15,134 bases of DNA from Blastomyces gilchristii SLH14081 (GCF_000003855.2 NW_003101677.1:403230-418363); one strand, 5' to 3'; shown: positions 1-10,540, numbered from the stretch's first letter. The notes: generated from the letters alone by a model not told the origin. Program-made: numbers and translations.

Positions 1-1054
1 GTTGCAGGTGATTTGTTGAGAGAAGAAGAAGAATATGTATAATTTTCATAAGAGATAAACAGCATATAAGAACAGTTTACTGAATTCACTGAAATTATAA
101 TATGAAAAATAACATTGTAAGATAATTTCTGCATTGTTCTCTAATCAGCAGAATGATTAAATTCTAATAATTAATTATCAATTAATTGAGAATCAATTGA
201 TAATTAATTGAGAATTGCTTATTACAAAACTTTCTTATGCTTTTTAATTGTTTCATAACTTCACATTTCTTCTTCATGAAAAAAAGATTTTCTTGCAAGA
301 TTCTTTTAAGAAATTCAATGTTCATCTGTGTAACTTCTTGTACTGATTGAAAGAAGTGATGAATATGATTTATCTTGAAAGAATTCACACAAGAAATAAA
401 TAAAGCATGATATTCAGTGACATTCTGCTAATTGATTAGCAATCAGTTATCAATCAATTGAGAGTTAAATAAATCATACAGAAATCTCATGTCAATGAAA
501 GACAGATGCACAGATTTCTGCAAATTATATACAGAAAGTTTCTTTTCAAAACAGTACTCAAATCATCTGTGTAAAGCTAAGAAATCAATTATCAATCAAC
601 TCTCAATCAGTTCTTAATTAATTAACAATTAATTCATATCTAACAGTATTACATTTTCTCTAATCATTTTCAATTAACTGAATACTCTTCTATAGTTATT
701 GAATATTTGTTCATATTTTCTCTGTAATCTTATTATAAGATGCAAAATATAAATTTTAATCTAAATATTGACAAACTTTGATATCAGTGCATTTGAACTT
801 GTACTTCTTCACTTTAGAATGAAGAAAAGAGTAATATATTTCTTTGAATAAGTGAATAAAACTTTTTCTGTACTGAATCTGAATCAATTATTAGTCAATT
901 ATTAATTAATTGAGAATTGATTTAGATTATCTACATTATTTATTATTTATGTCATTTTCTCAATATTTAAAGACTCAGTTAATATCATATATATATATAT
1001 TCTTGTATATAAGTCTTATTATTATTATTATTATTATTCTTTCATTATACTCAT
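1..1054. other. AT-rich DNA without recognisable gene
   Basis: No coding region can be supported. Short open frames exist, for example about 68 codons on the minus strand at 182-388, but I recognise no family in them. The stretch holds scattered copies of a 14-mer (separate entry), an AT dinucleotide run near 985-1000 and a TTA trinucleotide run near 1015-1038. It is probably decayed repeat DNA, to judge from its lack of CC, GG and CG, but that is inference. Confidence 0.5.
181..918. repeat. Dispersed short repeat ATTAATTGAGAATT
   Basis: The 14-mer ATTAATTGAGAATT occurs exactly at 203-216 and 905-918, with a near copy at 181-193 (last base changed) and a variant ATCAATTGAGAGTT at 453-466. 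An inverted variant (ATCAACTCTCAAT) lies near 592-606. Each copy sits in a longer block rich in AATTGAT and ATCAATT. These could be decayed units of a minisatellite or the ends of small elements; function unknown. Confidence 0.45.
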
Positions 1055-1232
1055 ATGCAAGCGGAGCTTATAATGAGTCCTTGCGTGATGTTAAATACAG
1101 GTCGGGTGTTAATTATACAGAAGGAAATACAGGTGTTGATAGACTGGCTGATGAGATCATGAATTTCACATTTGATTTCATTTGATCTGATCTCATACAT
1201 TTCTTGGCGTGAGTTCCACCAGGATCAAGCAT
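1055..1232. other. Pocket of unmutated base composition
   Basis: Unlike its surroundings, this segment keeps several CG, GG and CC dinucleotides (GCGGAG, GCGTGA, TCGGGT, GGCGTG, CCACCAGGATC). A plus-strand frame is open up to a stop at 1183-1185 and includes the residues ASGAYNESLRDVKY. The minus strand is also open for roughly 35 codons, starting with residues DPGGTHAKKC. I recognise neither. A 9-nt inverted repeat (ATGAGATCA at 1151-1159, TGATCTCAT at 1188-1196) lies inside. It may be a fragment of single-copy DNA or a late insertion that escaped the mutation process. Confidence 0.45.
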
Positions 1233-1480
1233 CAAAAAAATCTGAAAATGGATCATTTCTGAGAGAAATGACATGAAAAATAATCAGATTTAATACAAGA
1301 ACAGTGAAATGAGAGTAATTTCTCAGAATAGACTGTGAAAGATGATTATTCTTTCAAAATCAGAATGAAACTGAGACTGAAGATCAAATTTAATCTCATT
1401 CAGTTCATTCAGTAATTACTTATATAATCAGAATTTGATAATAATTATTGATAATGCTCATGAAATAATTAAATACATTC

Positions 1481-3420
1481 TTATATAAGTTTATTCTTCA
1501 CTTTCTCATGAAAACTACACTTCTCTGATATACTGTGATCAGAGATATTAAACTGTCTGATAATTTTATGTTTTATAATTATAAGTTTCTTGATTGTTTC
1601 TTCTTATAATTGTTCTCAGTGATAGTAATAAATATCTCAGCTTGAGTTGAACTTTTACTTTATTCTTATCTCTATTAATGAAATTATCAGAATATTATAC
1701 ATTATCAGTGCAACAGTTAAATATATACTCTCAATAATTTTTTATAACTCTAGAATTGATTTGATATATAAATTTATCAGATTATCTTGAAGATAGTGAT
1801 TAAATTCAGTTTTATAAGTATATAGTTTTGCCTGATTTTCAGTTATAATCAATGTATACAAGTTCTGTTTCAAAGTTAGTATTATAGTTCTATGTGATAT
1901 GAAGTATTATCAAAGATTGTTACTTACTAGAGAATTATATTTCACTGTCTTTACATCTCTAATATCTGTTTATTCAAATCTCTGATAGTTAATATTATAG
2001 TAGTCTTAAGCTAATTTAATATATAAGTCTTATTCTTTCTCTGTTCAATCTTGAGAAGTGTAGATATTAACTTGATAAGAGAAATCTAGTAGAGCTGCTA
2101 CAGTATAGTACTCTGTAAAAGATTGTTCAGTTTTACTGTAATAATATGCCAGTTTATTTCTTACAGTAATAATAGCCTGTGCTATAATATCATTTCAGAC
2201 TGAATTTCTTTTTGAGTAATTCAACTACTTCTCAAGATAAATAAATAAACTGTTATATATTTATCAGACTGACTGCAGTATTGATGTATAAGTGATTGAG
2301 ACTGTCTTCATTATCTTATAAAACTGAAACAGTAAATTAATCATATATTTCAACTGAGTTCACTTCATATCAGAAAGTTTCAATATCTGAATCTTTTTCT
2401 AATCAGAGTATTACACTCAATGATTAATTATCTGATATAATTGAAGAGTCTGAACAGTTATCTTATATATTGAACTTCACTATATTCTAATATTCTGTAT
2501 TATATTCAGTGATATAACTGATTTATTTGTTTATTGAATATCATGAAATTATTATTATTATTTAGAGAAGATATAAATTATATTAGTAATATTTTAAATC
2601 TGTGATATTTAAATTATTAGTCAATCTATTTAAAATTAACAGTAGTATTATCAAAAAGTATTATTAAAAAACAATATTAAAAAGTATTATTAAAAAATAT
2701 TATCTTTTATAAAGTGAATACAAAAGTTACTTGAGTAATCACTTTCATCTTATTCTTATCTTAAGAATCAGTTATCTTATTATTCATTGTCTCAATATTA
2801 ATATTCTTTATCAGTGTTTATATCACAAGTTGAATCATATAAGTAATGCAGAGAATATAATCTTATTTATTATTTCAGAAATGCAAAGTCAATTTTTACT
2901 TCAAGCTCTTCATTATAGTATAGTTATTCATAGCATTATCAGTTATAATTATAAGAAGACTGAGACTAATATCTTAATAGTTATTTTTAATCACTGTTAT
3001 TAATATCTCTGTTATATAATTCTCAGTATAACTACTGATTAATGATTTAAATTCAATTAATATCTCTTAATAAGTTCAGTTCTTATCAATGTAATAACAT
3101 ATAACTTCTATAAATGTAAGATTATTTGTACTAGTTTATGTATTTACTGTGAGAGACACTCTTTGATAATTCTTTAACTCTGATTCTAGATATTGTATAT
3201 TAACTTTATAGTGTGTCTTGAGATTGAACTGAAGATATGATTGATATGAAATATAAAGATTTGAATTAAGCATTTGAAGAAGTGTTTGAAATTCAGAGTT
3301 TTCAATTAATTGAAGAGAAAGATTCAGAGACATACATATATAAAGTAATTATTTATAAAAGTTATCAGATGAGAGTTATGAAATCAGAGTACTAATACAT
3401 GATTATTTTTGCATAACTTT
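1481..3420 (-). pseudogene. hAT-family DNA transposase relic
   Basis: The minus strand reads as a degraded hAT transposase, a DDE-type enzyme that cuts and pastes DNA elements in the nucleus. Reading 5' to 3': near 3333-3260 a segment LQLIENSEFQTLLQML resembles the conserved 'VENPEF' region; at 3147-3120 VNT*TSTN matches 'VDAWTS', with the first catalytic Asp now Asn (codon 3144-3142) and Trp now a stop. IITDNAMNN follows, with the second Asp kept at 2940-2938. After an AT-rich patch the frame changes and continues through NIRI**SSIY (the 'TRWNSTY' region, about 2490), LAYYYSKTEQSFTEYY (about 2170-2125), and the C-terminal dimerisation region, where LEL*KIIESIYLTVALI (near 1755-1700) matches the 'WWK..YP..A' pattern. 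A first stop after this region is at 1483-1481. Many in-frame stops make it non-functional. The N-terminus, perhaps with a BED zinc finger, could extend to about 3740 but I could not read it securely. The element ends were not found. Confidence 0.82.
2530..2702. other. AT-rich patch interrupting the hAT relic
   Basis: This patch has nearly no C or G and contains three tandem variants of AGTATTATYAAAAA (about 2644-2702). The hAT reading frame upstream (codons whose first base has a coordinate divisible by 3) differs from the frame downstream, so a net indel lies here. The patch may be a small insertion, an expanded low-complexity run or a decayed intron. Confidence 0.45.
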
Positions 3421-3739
3421 GTTCAAATTAGAAAGTTAGTATTATCAAAAATTGTTATCTAATAGAGTAACTTATCAACTCAGTAGTAATTTTCTGATTA
3501 TTTTTCTTTTATTGTCTGCATTCTGATGACTTCAGATGTTGAGAAATTTCATTAGAGTTATAATCAGTTTATAATAAATGTTTCTGAATGAAGTTGTAGT
3601 GATTATAGTAGAGAGATGACTCTTCAGTAATCTATAATACAATCTGTTGATAATTATTTCATAGTTCATCTTAATATTTATATTGAGTTTTTCATAAATT
3701 TCATGACCTGAAATCAGATGTAAAGAATGAAGTGATTAT

Positions 3740-4330
3740 TCATTATAATTAAAAAAGAGTATTCTGTATTAAATTATAAATAACATAGACTTTATAATTC
3801 ACAGTGATTTCTTGAAGAGTTTATAAATCTTCAATACAAGTTAAAGAAGTGAAAGAAGTAAATTCAGAAGATATAATAAAGATTTAAGAAAGATAATAAT
3901 TTATTTTTAATAAAGATAATAACTGATTACTGATATGTATAAGAAGAATTATTATAAGAGAAAATAATCTTCTTTCTTAGCTTAGTTATAATTTTAGTAC
4001 TAACTCAGATTGAATATTATCAATATATAAAAATAAATAAACAATCTTGATTAATCTCTGTTATATTTCTTGAAATATATTAATATTGTGAAAGAGAGTA
4101 TTATCAAATTATGTTATTAGATGATATTATTAAAAATATATTAATATTATAAATATCAATGTTGAAAAAATATTGATACTTATACATTATAGTGATTTAT
4201 GAATCATAATAGTTAAATATATATATATATATTATTTCTGACATTGATTACAACTTGTACAATAATTTTTGAAAACTTAAAATCAATTTCAATTATTAAT
4301 AATTATGAACTTATAACTAACTAATATAAA
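3740..4330. other. AT-rich interval, no gene seen
   Basis: I see no domain, RNA gene or clear repeat boundary on either strand. It includes an AT dinucleotide run near 4217-4231. One end of the hAT element and the outer end of the inverted-repeat family may lie here, but neither boundary could be placed. Confidence 0.4.
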
Positions 4331-5160
4331 AAGAAAAAAACTTTTTCTATTTATTATCTTTCTTCTCTTTCTTATTCTTCTTATTATTTTTCATAATTCA
4401 CTTCTCATTCTTATTCTTCTTCTTCTTCTTCTCATCTGAGATAATAATTATCTTAAAATCTCTCTTCACTATCTTCTCAGAGAAGAGTTTCTACTGCTCT
4501 CTCTCAGTCAGATCAGTCTGTATCTTAAAATCCTGCATTTTCTGATCTGCTGTCTCAGGTTCCATCTCAGTGATAAGCAGATTAATATACTTAGAGAGTA
4601 GAGCTGTCTTCTTAATATTCTGAATTATGAAGTGTATTTAAGATCTGAACAAGGTCTTAATTCTCTTCTTCTCTATCAGCTTCTGCTAATCAATTAGAGA
4701 ATAGAAGTATTATCAAAAATTATTATCTCTTAATAAATAAAAAACTTATCAGTTTTGACTTCTTTATCTCTTACTTTAACACTCTCTCAATCTTCTTCTA
4801 CTACTGCTTATTTACAGTAATACTCTTCTTCTCTCTCTCTCTCTTTATCTTAGTCTCAAATCATTCTTAAGACTTCTTCTGATCTCACTGCTACTGTATG
4901 AGACTCTTTACTATCTTCTTTTTCAATCTCTTATAAGTGATGTTATTCATATTATTTCTATACTTAGTTCAGTCTAAATCTATCAGAAGTGTTACTTAAA
5001 ATTATTATCATTCTACTCTTTTATAAAGTCTCTTCAAGATATTATAATATATCTTATAATCTATCTTTTCTTACTTGTATATCTTCTTCTTCTCTCTCTT
5101 CAATCTGTGATAGTGCTCACACATCTTGATGATCTGCAGAACTGCAGAATATTTGAAGAA
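4330..5160 (-). pseudogene. Unidentified Lys/Glu-rich coding relic, left copy
   Basis: Read on the minus strand, this region gives long stretches of charged protein broken by stops mostly of the TGA or TAG type. Visible parts are HRLKREKKKIYK near 5110-5070, KREREKKSITVNKQ near 4830-4790, LLSKYINLLITEMEPETADQ near 4600-4540 and IIISDEKKKKKNKNEK near 4450-4400. At least one frame change occurs near 4690-4740, where a dispersed AT-rich motif sits. The part from 4918 upward is duplicated in the right arm. I do not recognise the family. Purine-rich strands resist stop codons, so some of the openness may be compositional; the recurring Trp- or Arg-like stop positions favour a former gene. Confidence 0.4.
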
Positions 5161-5225
5161 GAATGATATGATTGATTTCAGTGAGTGTTGAAGAGAGATG
5201 AAGACAGAAGAGACAGTCAGAAATA

Positions 5226-5352
5226 ATATAATAATGATAATAATAGTGATGATGATAATAATAATGATAATGATAATAATAATGATGATGATAATAGTAA
5301 TGATAATAATGATAATAATAATAGTAATAATAATAATGATGATGATGTTGAT
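5226..5352 (+). repeat. GAT/AAT trinucleotide microsatellite, left arm
   Basis: An interrupted run of GAT, AAT and AGT triplets, matched on the opposite strand by the right arm at 14698-14826. The lengths and interruptions differ between arms, which fits replication slippage after duplication. Open frames through it are compositional. Confidence 0.85.
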
Positions 5353-6453
5353 GAAAGAAGAAGTGTATTAAAATATATTACTAACTTATCAAATATAAAG
5401 AGATAAAGAAAATATTAATAGCTTTCAGAGATATACAGAAACAGCTACAGTGTTGTATAGTAATATCATCTTCATTCAATACATGCACTGTTGATATTCT
5501 TTATATACAGTTATCATATAATCTATATCAGAGATACATGCAGAAAACAGATCTTTATTATCAGAAAGAATGATTGCAGCAATTCTCTGTTTTTATATTA
5601 TAAAGATAAGTTATTCTTATTTCTTTCTTCTCTCTTTTCTCTTCTTCTTCAATTCATTACTAAGTTCAAGCTGATATGAAAACTATTAAAATACTCTTAA
5701 AAACTCTCAAATTGAAGAGTATAGACTAATCAAATTTTAAATACAGAAGAATTAAATTATATTTAATATTATTAATTATTCATTTCTTCTTAATAAAATC
5801 ACAGTCATATCTTCTCTCTCTTCTTTTCAAATAAAACATGGCCTGTGAAAAGTGAGTATTATATCAGACTATAATGATTAACACAGTTTCAGTACACAGA
5901 ACTGTATACACATAGTATGTACTGAACTGAGAGACTGTATGAATTACAAATCAGCAGCAGTATCTCAGAGAGAGCTGTAAAGTGTGAGAAAGCTATAACT
6001 CTCAGTTATAGATGTAGAGAATAAATCATTACAGTAAGTGTATATATATTGTATAAAAGTAATACTTTTTAATAACACTCAGTCTCTGATATTATGAAAA
6101 TAGAGTCTTTTCATGAGATCTGTTTTTATCAGAAGTCAGAGAATCTTATATTTCTTAAAATTATCTTCATATATCTTATCTATGAAATTAATAAAGAGAA
6201 TCATTGATTTCAGTGTTCTACTCTTAATATTATTCAAGTGACAGCAGAGTTCATTCTGATCATACTTTTTAAGTGTATATTTTCTAAATATTCACATTTA
6301 TACAGATATATACTGATTATTTATTAGATAATATTAAGATAATAATTCATCACAGCTGTGTTATTCTCACTGTGAGAGATACATAGTTAATAATAAATAT
6401 TATAAAGACTCTGAAGAGTGAGTATTTTAAAAGTACTACAGCTCTATGATCTT

Positions 6454-6600
6454 GATTTTTTTTATTTTTATTTTTTATTTTTTTATTTTTCTTTTATTTT
6501 TTTTTTCTTTTTCTTTTTATTTTTTTTTTCTTCTGATTTTTTCTTGTTTTTATTTTATTTTTTGTTTTTTGTTTTTTTTTTGTATTTTGTATTTTTTTTA
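6454..6600 (+). repeat. T-rich low-complexity tract, left arm
   Basis: About 150 nt made almost only of T with scattered A, C and G. The same tract appears as an A-rich run in the right arm. It opens a Phe-rich frame on the plus strand with no protein-like features, so I do not call a gene. Confidence 0.85.
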
Positions 6601-6971
6601 TAATTAAAATTATATGAATTATAATCTGTATTCAGAAAAGTAATAATATTTAATAATACTCTCTATTGAATTTTTAATAAATGAGTACTATGTTATAATA
6701 TTATGTAAGTGAGAAGTGATTTTATAATCTTATTTAATACTATTCTCAATAATGAGATCAGAATGAAAATGTGACTAAGAATTTAAATATATTCTCTATT
6801 CAGAACTAGATTTTTATTTGAAAAGTGAATCTGAGATCTTTAATATTTGAAATAATGTGATTTGAAATCAATGTAATGAACATAAATTATGACCAGAAGT
6901 AATGCTTTTAGACAATATGATAACTGTAAAGTTTGATTCTGATCTCAGACACAGTCACACGGTCAGTCTAG

Positions 6972-7102
6972 TGTATGTGTATAAATATTCACTTTAATTA
7001 CTGATTCTTACACTTTCTCTTTCTTTTCCTTCTTTAACATTTTTCACTTTGTTATATAAGATCTATATATTATATCAATCTATTTAGTGTAGATCTCTTA
7101 CA
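6972..7102 (+). repeat. 5' LTR remnant
   Basis: From TGTATAAATATTCAC (6978) to ...GATCTCTTACA (7102) this matches 12344-12468 without gaps, at 115 of 125 positions. It includes a TATAAA-like box near 6980 and a CT-rich tract, both usual in fungal LTR promoters. The 5' boundary coincides with the end of the inverted-repeat arm, so the LTR is probably truncated here. Confidence 0.8.
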
Positions 7103-7120
7103 CTTGAAAAATATTCATCA

Positions 7121-7175
7121 TCTTCTTATTAGAAATGATTATTCATATATTATCTTCTTATTAGAAATGATTATT
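7121..7175 (+). repeat. Duplicated 23-mer in the retrotransposon leader
   Basis: TCTTCTTATTAGAAATGATT plus ATT occurs at 7121-7143 and again, perfectly, at 7153-7175 (period 32). It lies between the 5' LTR and the gag start, where a primer-binding site is expected. A clear tRNA-complementary TGG site is not visible just after 7102; a TGAAAA at 7105 could be a mutated one. The identity of the two units suggests a recent or protected duplication. Confidence 0.6.
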
Positions 7176-7203
7176 TATTAAGAAGATATCTGAACACATA
7201 ACA

Positions 7204-8535
7204 ATGTATAAGAAAGAGAAACACAGTTAAGCAGACACTGAGTTCTCAGATAGAAGCTTGCTTATCAGTCAGTCTGACTCTGTAATAAGATCTTATAAGA
7301 GAATGTCAGTGAAAGACCTGAGAGTTCTGACACTCAGATATATAAGATATTTAAATAATTTCACTTCTTCAGATTTCATAGATATCACACATTCAATGAA
7401 TAATATGTCTAATGATAATAGAAGAAAACTCTCAAATACAAGTATAGAAGTGATATCACAGTGACTCTGAGTAATATTGAAATTATAACAGTAATAGATA
7501 GCAGACATACATACAACTCAATAACTTCAATATAAAGAGATTCAATAATTAACTTAATAAAGAACTTATATAATTTCAACATCTATAGAATTGAATACAA
7601 AAGTGCTGAAAGAACACTTAGATACTCTCATATATTTCAATACTTTCAATCTCACTCTCTACTTATCATGAAGAATGAAAATGCTTGTGAAACTGAGTAT
7701 AGATGAAGATGTCATCAGTTTATTAATTAATCAAGATTGATATATCAATAAATAATTGAAGAATTATATGAAACAGAAGTTTCATTTATGAATGAAAGCA
7801 TGTGAATCAGTATTATAAATATTTAATAATATTATCAAATATCTTAATATTCTGTTCTGAGACACTGTCATGTAATAGAAAGTATTAGATTAATTACAGA
7901 GTATCTGACAGAGAAACACTTCTCTTACAATATTCATCTCTAACTTTGATATCAAGATTCTAGAAGTAGATGATTAATGTTGAGAGAATTGAATGAAGAT
8001 TAGCATACTCAAGAAGACATTAACTTTCAAACTCTTACAGATTCTTGTAAATGTAGACAAAGATCAGACTTATGAAGATTTCTGTACATAACTTCAGATA
8101 TTGAATGATCATCTTATCAAGCTCAAGAATATACAGAATAGTGATAGAAGATGTTACATCTCAGTCACTTATACACTGATATTAACATCTGTGATGAAGA
8201 ATAATAATAATAACACAGATGTCATGAACTGAGTAGACTCAAATGTCTATATATAAGCAAGAGTCTCTGCTGTTTGAACAGGCTTTCAAGTTTCTGAAAT
8301 CACTCTTGAAGAAGTTACTGATTGACATTAATAAGAAGTGTGTATCAACTGTAACTGATCAGAATACATTGCTTTCAACTGTTAATCAGTCTACATGTCT
8401 TCTCACTCAAAGAATGAATCAGTGCCTGTCTGTGTCAATCACATTGCAGTGAAGAAAGATTCGGAAGATAACTATAAAAATACTCTGATAAAACAGAGAA
8501 AAGATTAGCTTCTGTTCAAATTTATAAACAGAAGC
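7204..8535 (+). other. Gag region with CCHC zinc knuckle
   Basis: The N-terminal part is heavily broken, especially 7462-7560. The C-terminal half is readable: KISILKKTLTFKLLQILVNV and DKDQTYEDF (about 8000-8085) resemble the capsid C-terminal part of fungal chromoviruses. At 8341-8382 the pattern C-x2-C-x4-Y-x4-C is the nucleic-acid-binding zinc knuckle with its His changed to Tyr and one internal stop. A basic tail leads into the protease without a boundary codon. Confidence 0.75.
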
Positions 8536-8580
8536 TTGAAGAGGTCAGATGATAATAATTTAAAGAGAAAAATGATAATG

Positions 8581-8890
8581 AATACAATTCTTGTATCTAC
8601 TGTGATTAATAATATATATAATATAAAAGTTATGATAGACAGTGATCTATGTTATTATACAATAATTAAATCTTCAGTTGTAAGATATTACAATCTTCAG
8701 CATATTCTCTTATTAAAATCCTAACTTCTCACAGAATTTGATGATTTAAAAGACATTTATACTTATTATATGATGAAGTTGATCATAGATATAAAAGAAC
8801 ATCAATATGAAGATATCTATGTATATAAAGTTAATAATCTTGATTATAATCTTATATTAGAACTTGCCTGACTGTCTGAATAAAACATCT
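8581..8890 (+). other. Retroviral-type aspartic protease domain
   Basis: The active-site triad reads Asp-Ser-Asp at 8638-8646 (MIDSD), where the family has DSG or DTG, so Gly is changed to Asp. The second hallmark, LILELA followed by TGA at 8869-8871, matches the 'ILG.PWL' flap end of the fold. Spacing of about 70 residues between the two fits the family. The enzyme would process Gag-Pol; this copy is inactive. Confidence 0.8.
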
Positions 8891-9279
8891 TATTAAATAC
8901 TTGAAACAGAAGCTTGATATTCTCTAATAATAATAGAATTCACAAAGATGACATTCATAAGATCATGAACCTGACACAGATCTCTGCTAATGTGTATAAA
9001 ATGCTCTGAAAAAGAAGTCACTGATAGTAGAATTATATGACAATCTATTTCATCAGTCTGACTGATATTAAAAAGACTCTAGAAAAGTTATTCTGTGTTA
9101 TAATAATAAATTCTTATACAAAACTCTCTTAATAATATCATGAATATTTAGATATCTTCTGATAAGATAATATTATGAATATATCTCTCTTACAAGATTC
9201 TGAAGTGAATTACAGCATTATGTTAGAGAAGAAGAATGATAAGAACTCTGAATCATTATAAGACTCTCTTTACAACATG

Positions 9280-10540
9280 TCTTAAGATAAACTTCTTCTT
9301 CTTCAAAAGACACTCAATGATCTATTAGATAAAGAATTTATATATATTAGTAATTCTTTCACTATAGTCTCTATTCTCTTTGCAAAGAAATCAGATGAAG
9401 AACTCTGATTATGTATAAACTATTAAGAACTGAATAGAATAATAAAGAAAGATCACTATTCACTATCTCTTATTAATGAAACTCTAGCTCACATTGAATA
9501 AGTTCAATGATTTACAAAACTAGATATTATCACTGCATTTTATAAGATTCATATCACTGAAGAAGATGAGTGACTTATAGCATTCTGAACATAATATGAC
9601 CTCTTTGAATGAGTAGTTATTCTCTTCAGACTAGCTAACACTCTTAGTATATTTCAGAAGTATATCAACTGAGCACTCTGAGATTTCCTTGATAAATTCA
9701 TATCTGTGTATCTCAATGACATTCTCATCTTCACTGATAAGTTCAGAAAAGAATATCAAGAACATGTACAGAAGATATTACAATAACTATGAGAAGCAGA
9801 ACTACTGATAGATATTGATAAGTATGATTTTAAAGTCAAGAGTATTAAATATCTGAGTTTTATTATAGAAGCTGATAAGAAGATTCAAATGAATTCTGAG
9901 AAAGTCTTCATCATTCTTGAATGAGAAGCTTCATATACTGTGAAAGATGTACAAAGCTTCATCATATTTACTAACTTCTATCAGTAATTTATATAAAACT
10001 TCTCAGATATTATGAGATCACTTACAGAACTTATCAAGCAGAACTCAGTATTTCAGTGATTAGTGAACACTGAAGCTGCATTTATATAGATGAAAAAGAT
10101 ATTCATCAATATCTCTCTGCTAATGATATTTAATTCTGATTATAAAATAGTTATTAAAGCTGATTTCTCTGACTATATGATAGAAGAAGCAATATTGTAA
10201 TATAATAATAAAGATATTCTACAATCATATATCTTTATATCTAAGAAACTGAGTCTCACTGAATGCAATTATAAGATCTATAATAAGAAACTTCTCATAA
10301 TTGTATACTATCTAGAAGAATAAGACTCTGAACTCTGAAGTATCTCTGAATTTGAGATAATCACAGATTATAAGAATCTCAAGCACTTCACAATCACTTA
10401 TAAACTCACTAAATAACAGATACAATGATCTGAATTTCTAAGCTGCTTTTATTTTATAATACACTACTGTCTCAGCAGTCAGAACTCAATGACAGATACT
10501 CTCTTATAATAAGAATAAGATATGTTATTTGATGTGATAG
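9280..10540 (+). other. Reverse transcriptase and RNase H domains
   Basis: Reverse transcriptase motifs in order: FTIVSILFAKK, LCINY*ELN, FTKLDIITAFYKI (first catalytic Asp kept), the 'AF.T.Y.LFE' region, and YLNDILIF at 9709-9732, where the catalytic YLDD is YLND. The thumb region FIIFTNFYQ*FI*NFSD follows near 9957-10007. RNase H begins near 10090 and keeps its acidic residues: Asp at 10162 (ADFSDY), Glu in LTECNYKIYNKKLL, and Asp at 10366 (ITDYKNL). Six positions where the family normally has Trp (9508, 9571, 9610, 9670, 9922, 10057) are all TGA. Confidence 0.9.

Larger units (their letters stand above)
1903..4740 (+). repeat. Dispersed motif AGTATTATCAAA..TTRTTA
   Basis: Related 20-35 nt units start at 1903 (AGTATTATCAAAGATTGTTA), 2644, 3438 (AGTATTATCAAAAATTGTTA), 4097 and 4706 (AGTATTATCAAAAATTATTA), all on the plus strand. 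The copies at 1903 and 3438 also share a TAGAG-containing tail. Two lie inside the hAT relic and one inside the Lys/Glu-rich relic. They may be short insertions or chance convergence in AT-rich DNA. Confidence 0.35.
4918..6971 (+). repeat. Left arm of >2 kb inverted repeat
   Basis: This arm is the reverse complement of 13089-15134 throughout. In the block 6721-6780 I count 6 differences in 60 bases, all transitions. The inner end is sharp: both arms finish with a GTCAGTCTAG sequence, then diverge. The outer end is unknown because the right arm leaves the window at the base matching 4918. Contents are a trinucleotide microsatellite, a T-rich tract and the start of the Lys/Glu-rich relic; about 5165-6971 has no recognisable gene. 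The two arms are best explained as two opposed copies of one repeat family, or as an old inverted duplication. Confidence 0.9.

Noticed and set aside
182..388. 68-codon minus-strand frame with a charged central part
   Set aside because: It looks faintly protein-like but has no recognisable family and no support from neighbours.
2731..3003. 90-codon plus-strand open frame
   Set aside because: It lies antisense to the hAT relic, whose conserved motifs are on the minus strand.
5491..5679. Similar 62-codon frames at 5491-5679 (plus) and 14373-14561 (minus)
   Set aside because: Their similarity follows from the inverted repeat, there is no ATG at the start, and no protein family is recognisable.
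6418..6603. Phe-rich open frame over the T tract, and its counterpart at 13453-13635 on the minus strand
   Set aside because: It is a translation of a homopolymer-rich tract with no domain or conserved start.
7293..7508. 71-codon minus-strand open frame
   Set aside because: It lies antisense to the gag region and shows no recognisable feature.
8243..8452. 69-codon plus-strand frame over the end of gag
   Set aside because: The zinc knuckle lies in a different frame (8341-8382), the one shared with protease and pol.
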